From NCBI GenBank assembly GCA_002134785.1, contig MBQZ01000017.1, positions 1-58,345 of the forward strand: a DNA stretch of 58,345 bases, written 5' to 3'. The position numbers and the translations under genes were made by a program. Shown piece by piece: positions 43,658-51,795 of the stretch (within the stretch, counting starts at the first letter, position 1; every line of letters starts with the position of its first letter). The stretch comes from Crenothrix sp. D3. Lineage in GTDB: Bacteria > Pseudomonadota > Gammaproteobacteria > Methylococcales > Methylomonadaceae. The notes beneath the pieces are model-generated. The model saw only the letters and a program-made list of their open reading frames with translations. It had not been told where the DNA came from and did not search any database.

Positions 43658-45994
43658 TTAATCAAGTAATTCAGCGGGAATAATGAACGTGGTTTTAAAC
43701 TGTTGTTCGTTGGATTCGGTGATAAATTGCGCGTTTAATTTTCTAGCAATGGATTTTAAAAAGTCCATGCCTTTATGTGTGCCTCGATAAGTTTCTTGTG
43801 AACTTGGATTTTCACAGATTAAGTGATAATGCTGGTCTTGTTTGTCTAGCGTTAATATTAAGGGCTGGTTTTGGCTAACATCCATGTATTTTAAGACATT
43901 GACTAATATTTCCATGAATACTACTAGAAAAATAGAGTCAGTAATACCGTATTCTTTAAAACGGATGTTGCAATTATTAAATCCCGTTATCTGCACAGGA
44001 AAAAAATTATCTGCTAACCATGTTTGCAAGCTGGATAATTCTACATTTTCAGAAAACAAGGCATTAAATTCATCTTCCCATTGATGCTGTAAGGCTTGCC
44101 ATTTTTTCCGATAATCTCTATTTTCTCTCGCGCTCAGTTCTGCGCTGGTGGTGTTTTTCTCAATCTGGTTTGTTTTACACAAATAGTTTATATATAGATT
44201 GATGATTTTATCTTTATTGGTTTTGCTGAGTAATTGAGAAACAGCTAAGGCTAAATTATTGGCAAGATTTTGTTGTAGGTTTATTTCGCCTTTATTATCT
44301 TGTTTGAGTTGTTCAATTAATTTGTCATCATCGGCAGATATAATACTAAAAGCCGTTAATGCACCGCTCATCATTTTGACAGTTTTTAAATGAATCTTGG
44401 GGTTGTTGTCATGTTCGGCATTAGAGCGAATACATTGCAATGTGCCTAAAAAATTATGGGCGAACATGGCAATTAAATTGTTCAGTTCTTTGTTTTTTTC
44501 GTCAAGTTGTTTGTTTGTTTCTTCAAGCTTTTCTGCATTATCAATATATTTTAGATAAACAAACTTATGTTCTGAACTTTCAGAAGAGTCTTCAAAGTAT
44601 TCTTCAATATATTCTTTAGCAAAATCATATTCTTTTTTGTTAATCAAAATATTAACTTGATTAATTAATTTTTGTTTTTCGTTTAAAAGCCATTCTATTA
44701 TCTCCTGATGAGATAGAATGGGAACTAGAAAGTTTTTTAATTTATAAATAGTTAGACGAGGAATATGACCAGCAATATTATTCTCGACTTGCAGCATAAT
44801 TTCTTTTTTAAGCAAAACCCTCCCTTCTTCTGTTTCTAAATATATGCTTAAATGCTCACTGTTAGGTCTAATAATGGCATAATCATTTTTAATGACAACA
44901 GCTTTACGGTTATCTTTATGAAAGTAAATTTTTGGGTTTTCTCCAACCAAACCAATAACAATATCATTAGACTTTAAGACTAAATTTTCATCAGGAATAT
45001 TATTGACAAATCTATTATTATTTTCTTTGTCTTTTTGATTAAATACCAAATATTTTCCATTAGACTTATATTCGCTTTTTATAGGTTTTCCATTAAGAAT
45101 ACTAGCTATATCTGATAATTTTTTTAAATCATATAGTTCATGTGAATTTATAGCAATTTCTAATTTTTTTGATTCATAATATCCTCTATCAAATCTATCT
45201 TTAACCTCAGAAATTAGAGAATAAAAACTGCCTTTATGATGTTCAAAGTTATTAGCTATTTCAAATGAATTATTTTTAAATTTAGGCATAAAAACATCTT
45301 GATTTTTTTTGCCATTTCTTATTACAAGAATGGATGTTCTTATTCCTGTATATGGATTAAAAGCTCCAGATGGAAGACTAATTACTATATCTAATGAAAA
45401 TTTAGATAATATTTCTTCGCGAAACTCAGAAGATGCTTTGTCACTACGAAATAACACTCCTGCCGCAACTATGAAAATAGCTACACCGTTATCATTTAGT
45501 AAAGTTAAACCTTTTTTAATTAGTTCTACTTCTAATGGTCTTCTTTCTGGTGTTCTTGCTCCAAATGGTAAATTCCCAACAACTAAATCATATTTATCAT
45601 TATTAGAATTCCATTCAAGTGTATTCGCATTTGTTAAATCAGCATCAGGATTTATATATTTCGCTAACTTAATAGCATCAGCGTTTATTTCAATACCTCT
45701 TACATTTTGCAAATGTTTAAAGTAACTTAGAAGATTTCCATAACCACAACAAATATCAATAACCGTTTTTGGGTTATAAATTCGACCAATAACTGAAATT
45801 AGTTCAGCAATTTTGTTTGGTGTAAAAAATATTCCACCCCATCGACCAAATACACGATTATGTATTTCTAAAATCTCATCTTTGTCAAACTTATAATCAT
45901 GTTGTTTTATCAACTGTAAGAGCGTTGCCATATTTGGCATATCGTGCTGCATACCGATTTTGTCTGACAATTTGTTGATTTCTTGAATGTTCAT
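43658..45994 (-). CDS. N6-adenine DNA methyltransferase-TRD-histidine kinase fusion
   Basis: The 778 residues divide into: an HsdM-type N6-methyltransferase (about 45-260) with GGIFFTPNKIAEL, SAM motif VIDICCGYGNLLSYF and catalytic motif NLPFG (N-L-P-F, a variant of NPPF/Y); an HsdS-like target-recognition region (about 285-450; ISDIASILNGKPIKSEYK ... IPRLTIYKLKNFLVPILS); a coiled coil (about 485-510); and a histidine kinase (about 508-778) with H-box MFAHNFLGTLQ (H513), N-box FMEILVNVLKYMD (N699) and G-box HKGMDFLKSIARK. It is first in the operon; 65 bp separate it from an upstream gene that has its own terminator. The methyltransferase/TRD part is visibly more A+T-rich than the kinase part. 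Confidence 0.85.
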   Translation of the reverse strand: MNIQEINKLSDKIGMQHDMPNMATLLQLIKQHDYKFDKDEILEIHNRVFGRWGGIFFTPNKIAELISVIGRIYNPKTVIDICCGYGNLLSYFKHLQNVRGIEINADAIKLAKYINPDADLTNANTLEWNSNNDKYDLVVGNLPFGARTPERRPLEVELIKKGLTLLNDNGVAIFIVAAGVLFRSDKASSEFREEILSKFSLDIVISLPSGAFNPYTGIRTSILVIRNGKKNQDVFMPKFKNNSFEIANNFEHHKGSFYSLISEVKDRFDRGYYESKKLEIAINSHELYDLKKLSDIASILNGKPIKSEYKSNGKYLVFNQKDKENNNRFVNNIPDENLVLKSNDIVIGLVGENPKIYFHKDNRKAVVIKNDYAIIRPNSEHLSIYLETEEGRVLLKKEIMLQVENNIAGHIPRLTIYKLKNFLVPILSHQEIIEWLLNEKQKLINQVNILINKKEYDFAKEYIEEYFEDSSESSEHKFVYLKYIDNAEKLEETNKQLDEKNKELNNLIAMFAHNFLGTLQCIRSNAEHDNNPKIHLKTVKMMSGALTAFSIISADDDKLIEQLKQDNKGEINLQQNLANNLALAVSQLLSKTNKDKIINLYINYLCKTNQIEKNTTSAELSARENRDYRKKWQALQHQWEDEFNALFSENVELSSLQTWLADNFFPVQITGFNNCNIRFKEYGITDSIFLVVFMEILVNVLKYMDVSQNQPLILTLDKQDQHYHLICENPSSQETYRGTHKGMDFLKSIARKLNAQFITESNEQQFKTTFIIPAELLD

Positions 45995-46052
45995 TGTTTT
46001 GTTTTTTGGTCTGTAGAGATTGGTTTATATCATTCTTTGGGTTTGTAAAAGC

Positions 46053-46075
46053 GTAGAAGTTTACGCTTCTACCGA
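46053..46075 (-). terminator. Hairpin overlapping the stop of the ParB-like gene
   Basis: On the minus strand GTAGAAG and CTTCTAC pair around a short loop and are followed by GCTTTTAC. It overlaps the TAA at 46061-46063, probably ending transcription before the methyltransferase-kinase operon. Confidence 0.5.
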
Positions 46076-46903
46076 TGGAAAACCATCACTGGGTTTCCAA
46101 AAAAGTTTTTTAACCAGTTCGTTTTTGATGTGGGCATTAAACGCTTTTATGGTCAATGCCGCTAGTACCGTCATCTTGGCGGGTCTGAATATATGTTCTT
46201 CTTCGCAAATCCAGCGATATAACACATAAGACGGGCTTTGTGGGTCGGGGGAGCATTCATCACTCCAGATACTTGCCAGTTCTGCAAAAAAGGCTTCGCC
46301 GTCATCGAGAGCTACGTCCATGATTAACAGGGCGGCAAAGCCGATGGCGGCACTTTTTCTGCCCAGTTTTTGGGTGACTTCAAAGGCGGGGAATATTACC
46401 GCGCCGTGATTTTTGCCATGCAGGGCGACACTGCGTTCTGTGTATTGTCGGGTGGTTAGGATGAATTTGCTCCGCTGGTCTTCTTCGGTTTCTAGCCACG
46501 CTTTGTGTTGTTTGGCTATCGCTGAAAATAGCGGGGCTTTGGGTAAACCTTGCAGGCTCATTAGGTCGGTGACGCTACGGGGTTTTCCTGTGTCGATAGT
46601 GCCGAAAGCGGCTTCGTCTTCTATGCCTTTGATGATGACGGTTTGAAAGGCTTTGCCTGTGTTGACGCAAGCGGTTAAGCGGTGTTGTCCATCAAGTAAG
46701 CGTCCCGATTTTGAAAAGGCGATGGTTTCGCCATTGAGCATCCATTCGTTATTTTTCAGTGCGGTGCTGAGCATTTTGACGTGGGCAGTTTTTAACGGGC
46801 GGTTGTCGTGGTTGGTGCTGGCAAGCAGGTGTTTTGCCAGTTCTGGGGTAATTTCGGCTACACCTGTTTGTATGCTGCTTGTTATGAATTCGATTGTGTC
46901 CAT
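46061..46903 (-). CDS. ParB/Srx-fold (DGQHR-motif) protein
   Basis: ATG 46903 (MDTIEFITSSIQTGVAEITP) preceded by GGGTGATAAAA. The 280-residue product carries MLNGETIAFSKSGRLLDGQH then RLTAC, the DGQHR-type nucleotide-binding motif of the ParB/sulfiredoxin superfamily, often found in ICE/phage accessory genes. The rest (AAFGTIDTGKPRSVTDLMS, then a helical C-terminal domain) is conserved in similar proteins of unknown function. It has a truncated tandem copy immediately upstream. Role unknown. Confidence 0.8.
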   Translation of the reverse strand: MDTIEFITSSIQTGVAEITPELAKHLLASTNHDNRPLKTAHVKMLSTALKNNEWMLNGETIAFSKSGRLLDGQHRLTACVNTGKAFQTVIIKGIEDEAAFGTIDTGKPRSVTDLMSLQGLPKAPLFSAIAKQHKAWLETEEDQRSKFILTTRQYTERSVALHGKNHGAVIFPAFEVTQKLGRKSAAIGFAALLIMDVALDDGEAFFAELASIWSDECSPDPQSPSYVLYRWICEEEHIFRPAKMTVLAALTIKAFNAHIKNELVKKLFWKPSDGFPSVEA

Positions 46904-47124
46904 TTTTATCACCCTGTGTGTTTGTTGTTGTTCGCTTTGAACTTGGGCATATCTTAGACTTTTGTATTCGGTAGCTAAAGGGAGAGCTGTGGGAGAGTTT
47001 TTGAAAATTTTAGGCTTGTAATACACGGCTTTTGGCTGGTTAAATTAACTTAAAGTTATTTAAAAACAGCGGGTTGATTGATGGAGGTTTGTAGGAGAGA
47101 TTATGGGCGGGTTAAATCTGGAGT

Positions 47125-47495
47125 CAAAAAGCTTTAGCTTTTTGCGATTCGCCAATAGCTAAAGAGACTGTGAAAGTATTAATCAGCCAGAGCAAATATG
47201 CGTTGTTAGATGTAATAATCTTCAAAGCCGTCATTCTGGCATGGATGCCAGAATCCAGTGCCAAGGATGCACACGCGGTTAGGCGGTGTTGTCCGTCGAG
47301 TAAGCGTTCTGATTTTGAGAAGGCGATGGTTTCACCATTTAGCATTCATTCATCATTTTTCAGTGCGGTGCTGAGCATTTTGACGTGGGCAGGTTGTCGT
47401 GGTTGGTGCTGGCAAGCAGGTGTTTTGCTCGTTCTGGGGTGATTTGTGCCACGCCTGTTTGTATGCTGGTCATTATGAATTCGATTGTGTCCATT
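47125..47495 (-). pseudogene. Truncated tandem copy of the ParB/Srx-fold gene
   Basis: Minus strand from ATG 47495: MDTIEFIMTSIQTGVAQITP ... HLLASTNHDN, a short deletion, then AHVKMLSTALKNDE, a TGA where the neighbour has TGG (W), then MLNGETIAFSKSERLLDGQH and RLTAC. After that the sequence becomes unrelated, including a CATTCTGGCATGGATGCCAG palindrome. Nonsense plus truncation make it dead. It is a duplication of the next gene downstream. Confidence 0.8.
47231..47258. repeat. Short palindrome (CATTCTGGCATGGATGCCAGAATC)
   Basis: The imperfect inverted repeat ATTCTGGCATGGATGCCAGAAT lies at the point where the broken ParB-like copy loses homology, suggesting that this dispersed repeat or its insertion ended the gene. 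Confidence 0.6.
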
Positions 47496-47687
47496 TTTAT
47501 CACCCTGTGTTGTTGGCGATATTATAGGGATGGGGTTATGGCTTGTAATGGGAAAACAGTGGGAAGTTTTCGCGGTTGTGTTTTTAAAAAAAGAGCTGAA
47601 AACGGCTAGAGAATCTTTGTCATTTTGTGGCTTGCGGTATATGATTGCTGACTTTGTTGAGTTGCTTTGTAGGTTTTTTAATTTTTT

Positions 47688-49340
47688 ATGTATCAATATA
47701 ACGAGATTGACCAAACGCTTGTGGATGAGCGAGTTGCCCAATTTAGATGGCAAACCGAGCAGTTTTTACGCGGTGAACTTTCTGAGGATAGATACCGCCA
47801 TTTGCGGTTAAGAAATGGGATTTATATTCAAACCCACGCGCCAATGTTGCGTATTGCTATTCCTTATGGTGTGTTTAATAGTAAACAAATCAGAATGTTG
47901 GCACATATTGCGCGTACTTATGATAAAGGCTATTGTCATTTTACGACGCGGCAAAATGTGCAGTTTAATTGGCCTAAATTAGAACAAACGCCCGATATTT
48001 TGGCTGATTTGGCAACCGTTCAAATGCACGCGATTCAAACCAGCGGTAATTGTATGCGTAATACCACGTCTGACCATTTGGCGGGTGTGTGTGTGGATGA
48101 GATTGCTGATCCGCGTCCGTATTGTGAAATTATTCGCCAGTGGACAACGCTGCATCCTGAATTTGATTATTTACCGCGCAAATTTAAAATTGCAGTGAGT
48201 GGTGCAGTGAATGATAGAGCCGCGACGCAACTGCACGATGTTGGTTTGCATTTAGTGAAGAATGACGCGGGTGTGTTGGGCTTTAAAGTGTTGGTGGGTG
48301 GCGGTTTAGGGCGCACGCCAATTATTGGTAAGGTGATTCGTCCTTATTTAGAACAGCAACATTTGTTGTCGTATTTAGAAGCTATTTTGCGGGTTTATAA
48401 TTTATTTGGTCGCCGTGATAATAAGTATAAAGCGCGAATCAAAATTTTGCTGAAAGAAACGGGCATTGAAAAATTCACTGCAATGGTTGAGCAAGAATGG
48501 CAGTTGATTAAAGACGGTCGTGAATTAGCGGCTGAACGCGTTGAGGAAATTAAAGCTCATTTTGCTCCACCTACTTATGACAGCACTGCCGCTGTCGATA
48601 ACAGTTTTACGCTGCATTTAGCCAATGACCAAGCCTTTGCTACTTGGGTTAAATACAACACTGTCGCTCATAAGGTCTCAGGTTATAAAGCAGTGTTTTT
48701 ATCATTAAAAGCCCCCGATGTTCCCCCTGGTGATATGACGGATGTACAATTAGATGCAGTCGCTGATTTAGCGGATCGTTATAGTTTTGGTGAAGTCAGA
48801 AGTACGCACAGACAGAATTTAGTTTTTGCCGATGTGAAGCAATCGGATTTATTTACGCTGTGGAAACAATTGGACGCATTGAACTTGGCTACGCCGAATA
48901 TTGGCACGGTTACGGATATTATTTGTTGTCCCGGTTTGGATTTTTGTTCTTTGGCAAATGCCAGCTCTATCGATGTAACGAAAGAAATTAATGACGCGCT
49001 GGATGATATGGATTATGTGCATGACATCGGCGAATTAAAAATCAATTTTTCTGGCTGTATGAACGGTTGTGCGCATCAAAGTGTTGGGCATATCGGCATT
49101 TTAGGCGTAGATAAAAAAGGCGCGGAATGGTATCAGATTACGCTAGGTGGTTCTTCAGATAATGAAGCGGCAATTGGTGAACGCTTAGGCCCTGCGGTGG
49201 CGAAAGATGAAGTGACTAAAGCGATTACGACTATTTTGGCTGTTTATGTCGAGCAACGTTTGGAAGAAGAATCTTTCCTCGATACGGTAAAACGCGTTGG
49301 CATTACCCCTTTTAAGGAGCAAGTTTATGCAAATAATTAA
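47688..49340 (+). CDS. cysI: Sulfite/nitrite reductase, siroheme protein (CysI-type)
   Basis: Hemoprotein that uses siroheme coupled to a 4Fe-4S cluster for six-electron reduction of sulfite, in assimilatory sulfur metabolism. The 550 residues have two ferredoxin-like halves (LRNGIYIQTHAPMLRIAIPY; STHRQNLVFADV) and the cluster/siroheme Cys in CCPGLDFCSLANA and FSGCMNGCAHQSVG (CxxxxxC...CxxxC). TRQNVQFNWP is typical. ATG 47688 lies in TTTTTTATG without a strong ribosome-binding site. DUF934 overlaps its end by 14 bases, the CysI-DUF934 pairing seen in many Proteobacteria; no flavoprotein CysJ is nearby. A nitrite role cannot be excluded. Confidence 0.88.
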   Translation: MYQYNEIDQTLVDERVAQFRWQTEQFLRGELSEDRYRHLRLRNGIYIQTHAPMLRIAIPYGVFNSKQIRMLAHIARTYDKGYCHFTTRQNVQFNWPKLEQTPDILADLATVQMHAIQTSGNCMRNTTSDHLAGVCVDEIADPRPYCEIIRQWTTLHPEFDYLPRKFKIAVSGAVNDRAATQLHDVGLHLVKNDAGVLGFKVLVGGGLGRTPIIGKVIRPYLEQQHLLSYLEAILRVYNLFGRRDNKYKARIKILLKETGIEKFTAMVEQEWQLIKDGRELAAERVEEIKAHFAPPTYDSTAAVDNSFTLHLANDQAFATWVKYNTVAHKVSGYKAVFLSLKAPDVPPGDMTDVQLDAVADLADRYSFGEVRSTHRQNLVFADVKQSDLFTLWKQLDALNLATPNIGTVTDIICCPGLDFCSLANASSIDVTKEINDALDDMDYVHDIGELKINFSGCMNGCAHQSVGHIGILGVDKKGAEWYQITLGGSSDNEAAIGERLGPAVAKDEVTKAITTILAVYVEQRLEEESFLDTVKRVGITPFKEQVYANN

Positions 49341-49779
49341 AGATAAACACATTGTTGATGATACTTGGCAACACATTGGTGATGCTGAGACCATTCCAGC
49401 AGGTGATGTCACGTTGTCTTTAGCTAGATGGCAACATGAAAAACACACACTGATTCATCATGCGGGTCAATTGGGTGTGCGTCTTAGCCCTGCCGATAAC
49501 GTGGCGGTTCTAGCAGATGACGTTAAGCGTCTTGGATTGATTGAATTGAATTTTGCTGATTTTGCCGATGGACGGTCGTTTTCTCAAGCGTGGTTGCTGC
49601 GTGAGCGTTTGGATTATCACGGTGAATTGCGGGCGACGGGGTGTTATATGCCCGATCAAGCGTTTTATTTAGCGCGGGTTGGGGTTAATGCGTTTCAACC
49701 TGAAAAATTTGCCGATTTGCCTGTGATGTTGGCTAAACTTAATGAGTTTAGCGTGCAGTATCAGCGTTCAGTTCATTAA
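49327..49779 (+). CDS. DUF934 protein (putative sulfite reduction accessory)
   Basis: The 150-residue product (ATG 49327) has the DUF934 pattern: LGVRLSPADNVAVLADDVKR, LIELNFADFADGRSFSQAWL, LRATGCYMPDQAFYLARVGV. These proteins accompany CysI-type reductases and may supply electrons or assemble the reductase; biochemical proof is thin. Its ATG lies inside the last codons of cysI, indicating coupled translation. Confidence 0.85.
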   Translation: MQIIKDKHIVDDTWQHIGDAETIPAGDVTLSLARWQHEKHTLIHHAGQLGVRLSPADNVAVLADDVKRLGLIELNFADFADGRSFSQAWLLRERLDYHGELRATGCYMPDQAFYLARVGVNAFQPEKFADLPVMLAKLNEFSVQYQRSVH

Positions 49780-49889
49780 GTCTATTGTAGGTGCGAATTT
49801 ATTCGCACTTTTACTGATTAGTCATACTGGGGAGAGGTTTACAATCTCGCCCAGTATGATGTTTTTCTATTCGATTAACTTACATCGAA

Positions 49890-51656
49890 TTATTCGTCTT
49901 CTTCCTCGTAGCCGTCTTCTTCCTCTTCCTCAGGCTCTTCTTCGTCTTCTTCCTCTTCCTCAGGCTCTTCTTCGTCTTCTTCCTCTTCCTCAGGCTCTTC
50001 TTCGTCTTCTTCCTCTTCCTCAGGCTCTTCTTCGTCTTCTTCCTCTTCCTCAGGTTCTTCTTCGTCTTCTTCCTCTTCCTCAGGTTCTTCTTCGTCTTCT
50101 TCCTCTTCCTCAGGTTCTTCTTCGTCTTCTTCCTCTTCCTCAGGCTCTTCTTCGTCTTCTTCCTCTTCCTCAGGTTCTTCCTCGTCTTCTTCCTCTTCCT
50201 CAGGCTCTTCTTCGTCTTCTTCCTCTTCCTCAGGTTCTTCTTCGTCTTCTTCGTCTTCTTCGTCTTCTTCGTCTTCTTCGGACTCTTCGGACTCTTCGGA
50301 CTCTTCTGATTCCTCACTGTATTCCTCAGATGATTCGCTGTACTCCTCAGAGGATGAGGATTCGCTATATTCCTCAGAAGATTCTGAGCTTTCCATTTGC
50401 CACGATGACATCATTTCAAATAGTGAGCTACTTTCGCTTTCTGAAAAGCCATCTATGCTGACCACACTTTGAATATCAATCATAATTTTCGCTAGCATTT
50501 CACTGGAAAAATACTCGCCCAATAAAGTCACAGACTCTTCAATCAGCGTGATATTAGTGATGTCTCTGACGGCATAGCGCAATATTTTTTCCGCACTCAT
50601 GTCCACGCCTAACATTTCGATAGTCGTCGTCATATAAAGTGCGATAGCATCATATTCTTCGTCGCTTAAATCACCATCCTGACTTGCTGCGTAAAGAAAC
50701 AACAAGGCAATACGGTATTCAAGCGAATAATCGCCCATTGCTTCCAGCATCGCGGCGTAATCGTCTTCGCTCATATTCGCTAGTTCGGATTCGTAATCCC
50801 CCACTACCGAGTCATCGCTGTTATCCCAATAATCTGCCGTGTTAAAATCTACATTGTTGAGTTGCTTGATAATCCACGAGTCGCCATCGTTAAACTTAGG
50901 ATTAACCAGATAATCGTAAGGAATATAACAATAGCCTTTATCACCCCAGCCTTCGCCCCATGAATTACGCACAATAAATACTTTGTCTTTATCTGAATAA
51001 CCGACTGCTAACATTGCGTGACCACCGTGTGATGCGCGTGATGCTTCAGTATCAGAAGGCATCGGCACTACGCCTTTTTGGCGTTGTTTATCAAACGATT
51101 TGTATAAATTGATACCGAAAATAATTGGATGTCCTTCCGCTAAGCTGTGTTTCCACGCATACAAATCAGTGGGAACTGCTGCCATATCTTCAACTTTAAA
51201 GGCTGCGGCTTCATCGTAATTTTCTTTATAGGGTTCATCATTTACAAGGGAAGTATCAAACGGGTAGTTTGCCTCCGCACACGCGCCATATTTTTTTAAG
51301 CCTTCAATAGCGTGTTGAATATAACAACCACTGTCTTCTATGCCTGTACCATCCTCTGAGCCTTCATAGCGACCGTTATAATAAATAAATAGTCGGCTAA
51401 CATCATAATCTTCACCCGTGTGTATTTTAGCTAAATACTCGTATGCACCTGCCACCGCATTGGCGACACAACTACTGGTCTGCTCTTGATCTTCAACAGC
51501 CGTTAAATATTTTCTTAAATCAACTTTACGCGGTAACTCAGATTCTTTATAGCGGATTTCACTGTATTTTTTTGCATCGGCACTGGGTTTTGCCGCTTTG
51601 TAACCTTTAAGACTCCGTTGACTACCATCGGCACGTTCAAATGTAAAATCACTCAT
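49890..51656 (-). CDS. Papain-like (C1A) protease with TerB-like region and acidic repeat tail
   Basis: ATG 51656 (MSDFTFERADGSQRSLKGYK). No signal peptide. The C1 peptidase domain (about residues 45-285) has its oxyanion Gln and nucleophile in DQEQTSSCVANAVAGAYEY, catalytic His in SHGGHAMLAVGYSD and Asn in VRNSWGEGWGDKGY. Next, about residues 305-430 resemble a TerB-like helical domain (LLFLYAASQDGDLSDEEYDA). The tail is Ser/Glu-rich, then 11 copies of a 10-residue EEPEEEEEDE unit (30-bp DNA repeat, about 49905-50250). The tail could bind cations or act as an entropic region; unknown. A hairpin-like repeat follows the preceding gap. Confidence 0.8.
   Translation of the reverse strand: MSDFTFERADGSQRSLKGYKAAKPSADAKKYSEIRYKESELPRKVDLRKYLTAVEDQEQTSSCVANAVAGAYEYLAKIHTGEDYDVSRLFIYYNGRYEGSEDGTGIEDSGCYIQHAIEGLKKYGACAEANYPFDTSLVNDEPYKENYDEAAAFKVEDMAAVPTDLYAWKHSLAEGHPIIFGINLYKSFDKQRQKGVVPMPSDTEASRASHGGHAMLAVGYSDKDKVFIVRNSWGEGWGDKGYCYIPYDYLVNPKFNDGDSWIIKQLNNVDFNTADYWDNSDDSVVGDYESELANMSEDDYAAMLEAMGDYSLEYRIALLFLYAASQDGDLSDEEYDAIALYMTTTIEMLGVDMSAEKILRYAVRDITNITLIEESVTLLGEYFSSEMLAKIMIDIQSVVSIDGFSESESSSLFEMMSSWQMESSESSEEYSESSSSEEYSESSEEYSEESEESEESEESEEDEEDEEDEEDEEEPEEEEEDEEEPEEEEEDEEEPEEEEEDEEEPEEEEEDEEEPEEEEEDEEEPEEEEEDEEEPEEEEEDEEEPEEEEEDEEEPEEEEEDEEEPEEEEEDEEEPEEEEEDGYEEEDE
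49911..50252. repeat. 30-bp tandem repeat, 11 units, encoding the acidic tail
   Basis: The unit TCCTCTTCCTCAGGCTCTTC plus TTCGTCTTCT repeats 11 times with few third-position changes (CAGGCT or CAGGTT). Being in-frame, unit number can vary without loss of reading frame. It is a coding minisatellite, not a CRISPR array. Confidence 0.9.
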
Positions 51657-51752
51657 AAATAACCTATAAAAATGAAGGGGGGGTATACGCTTAAAAAGCG
51701 CGTGAACAATAGAACAATCGCAATAGAAGCGCAAACAGTTTTACGGATGACA

Positions 51753-51789
51753 CTAGACCTGTGAGGTATTAAAAATCTGACAGGTCTAG
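51753..51789. repeat. Imperfect palindrome CTAGACCTGT...ACAGGTCTAG
   Basis: A 10-bp inverted repeat with a loop of about 17 bases, between psd and the protease gene (both minus strand). It may act as the psd terminator. Sequence style resembles the 38189-38221 repeat (ACCTGxxAGGT). Confidence 0.5.
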
Positions 51790-51795
51790 CAATGA

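Noticed and set aside
47119-47141. CAAAAAGCTTTAGCTTTTTG hairpin
   Set aside because: A good palindrome but with no T-run in a useful place and no adjacent gene end; left unassigned.
49911-50252. Regular 30-bp repeats resembling a CRISPR array
   Set aside because: Units are contiguous without spacers, in-frame and coding; no cas genes nearby.
49880-50317. Lys/Thr-rich minus-strand ORF (KKTKKSLRKR repeats)
   Set aside because: An out-of-frame reading of the same 30-bp repeat; the acidic frame is continuous with the protease domains.
49742-50461. Long plus-strand ORF with repeated LLPLPQALLRL
   Set aside because: It is the complement of the acidic-repeat DNA of the protease gene; repeats with few stop codons give open frames on several strands.
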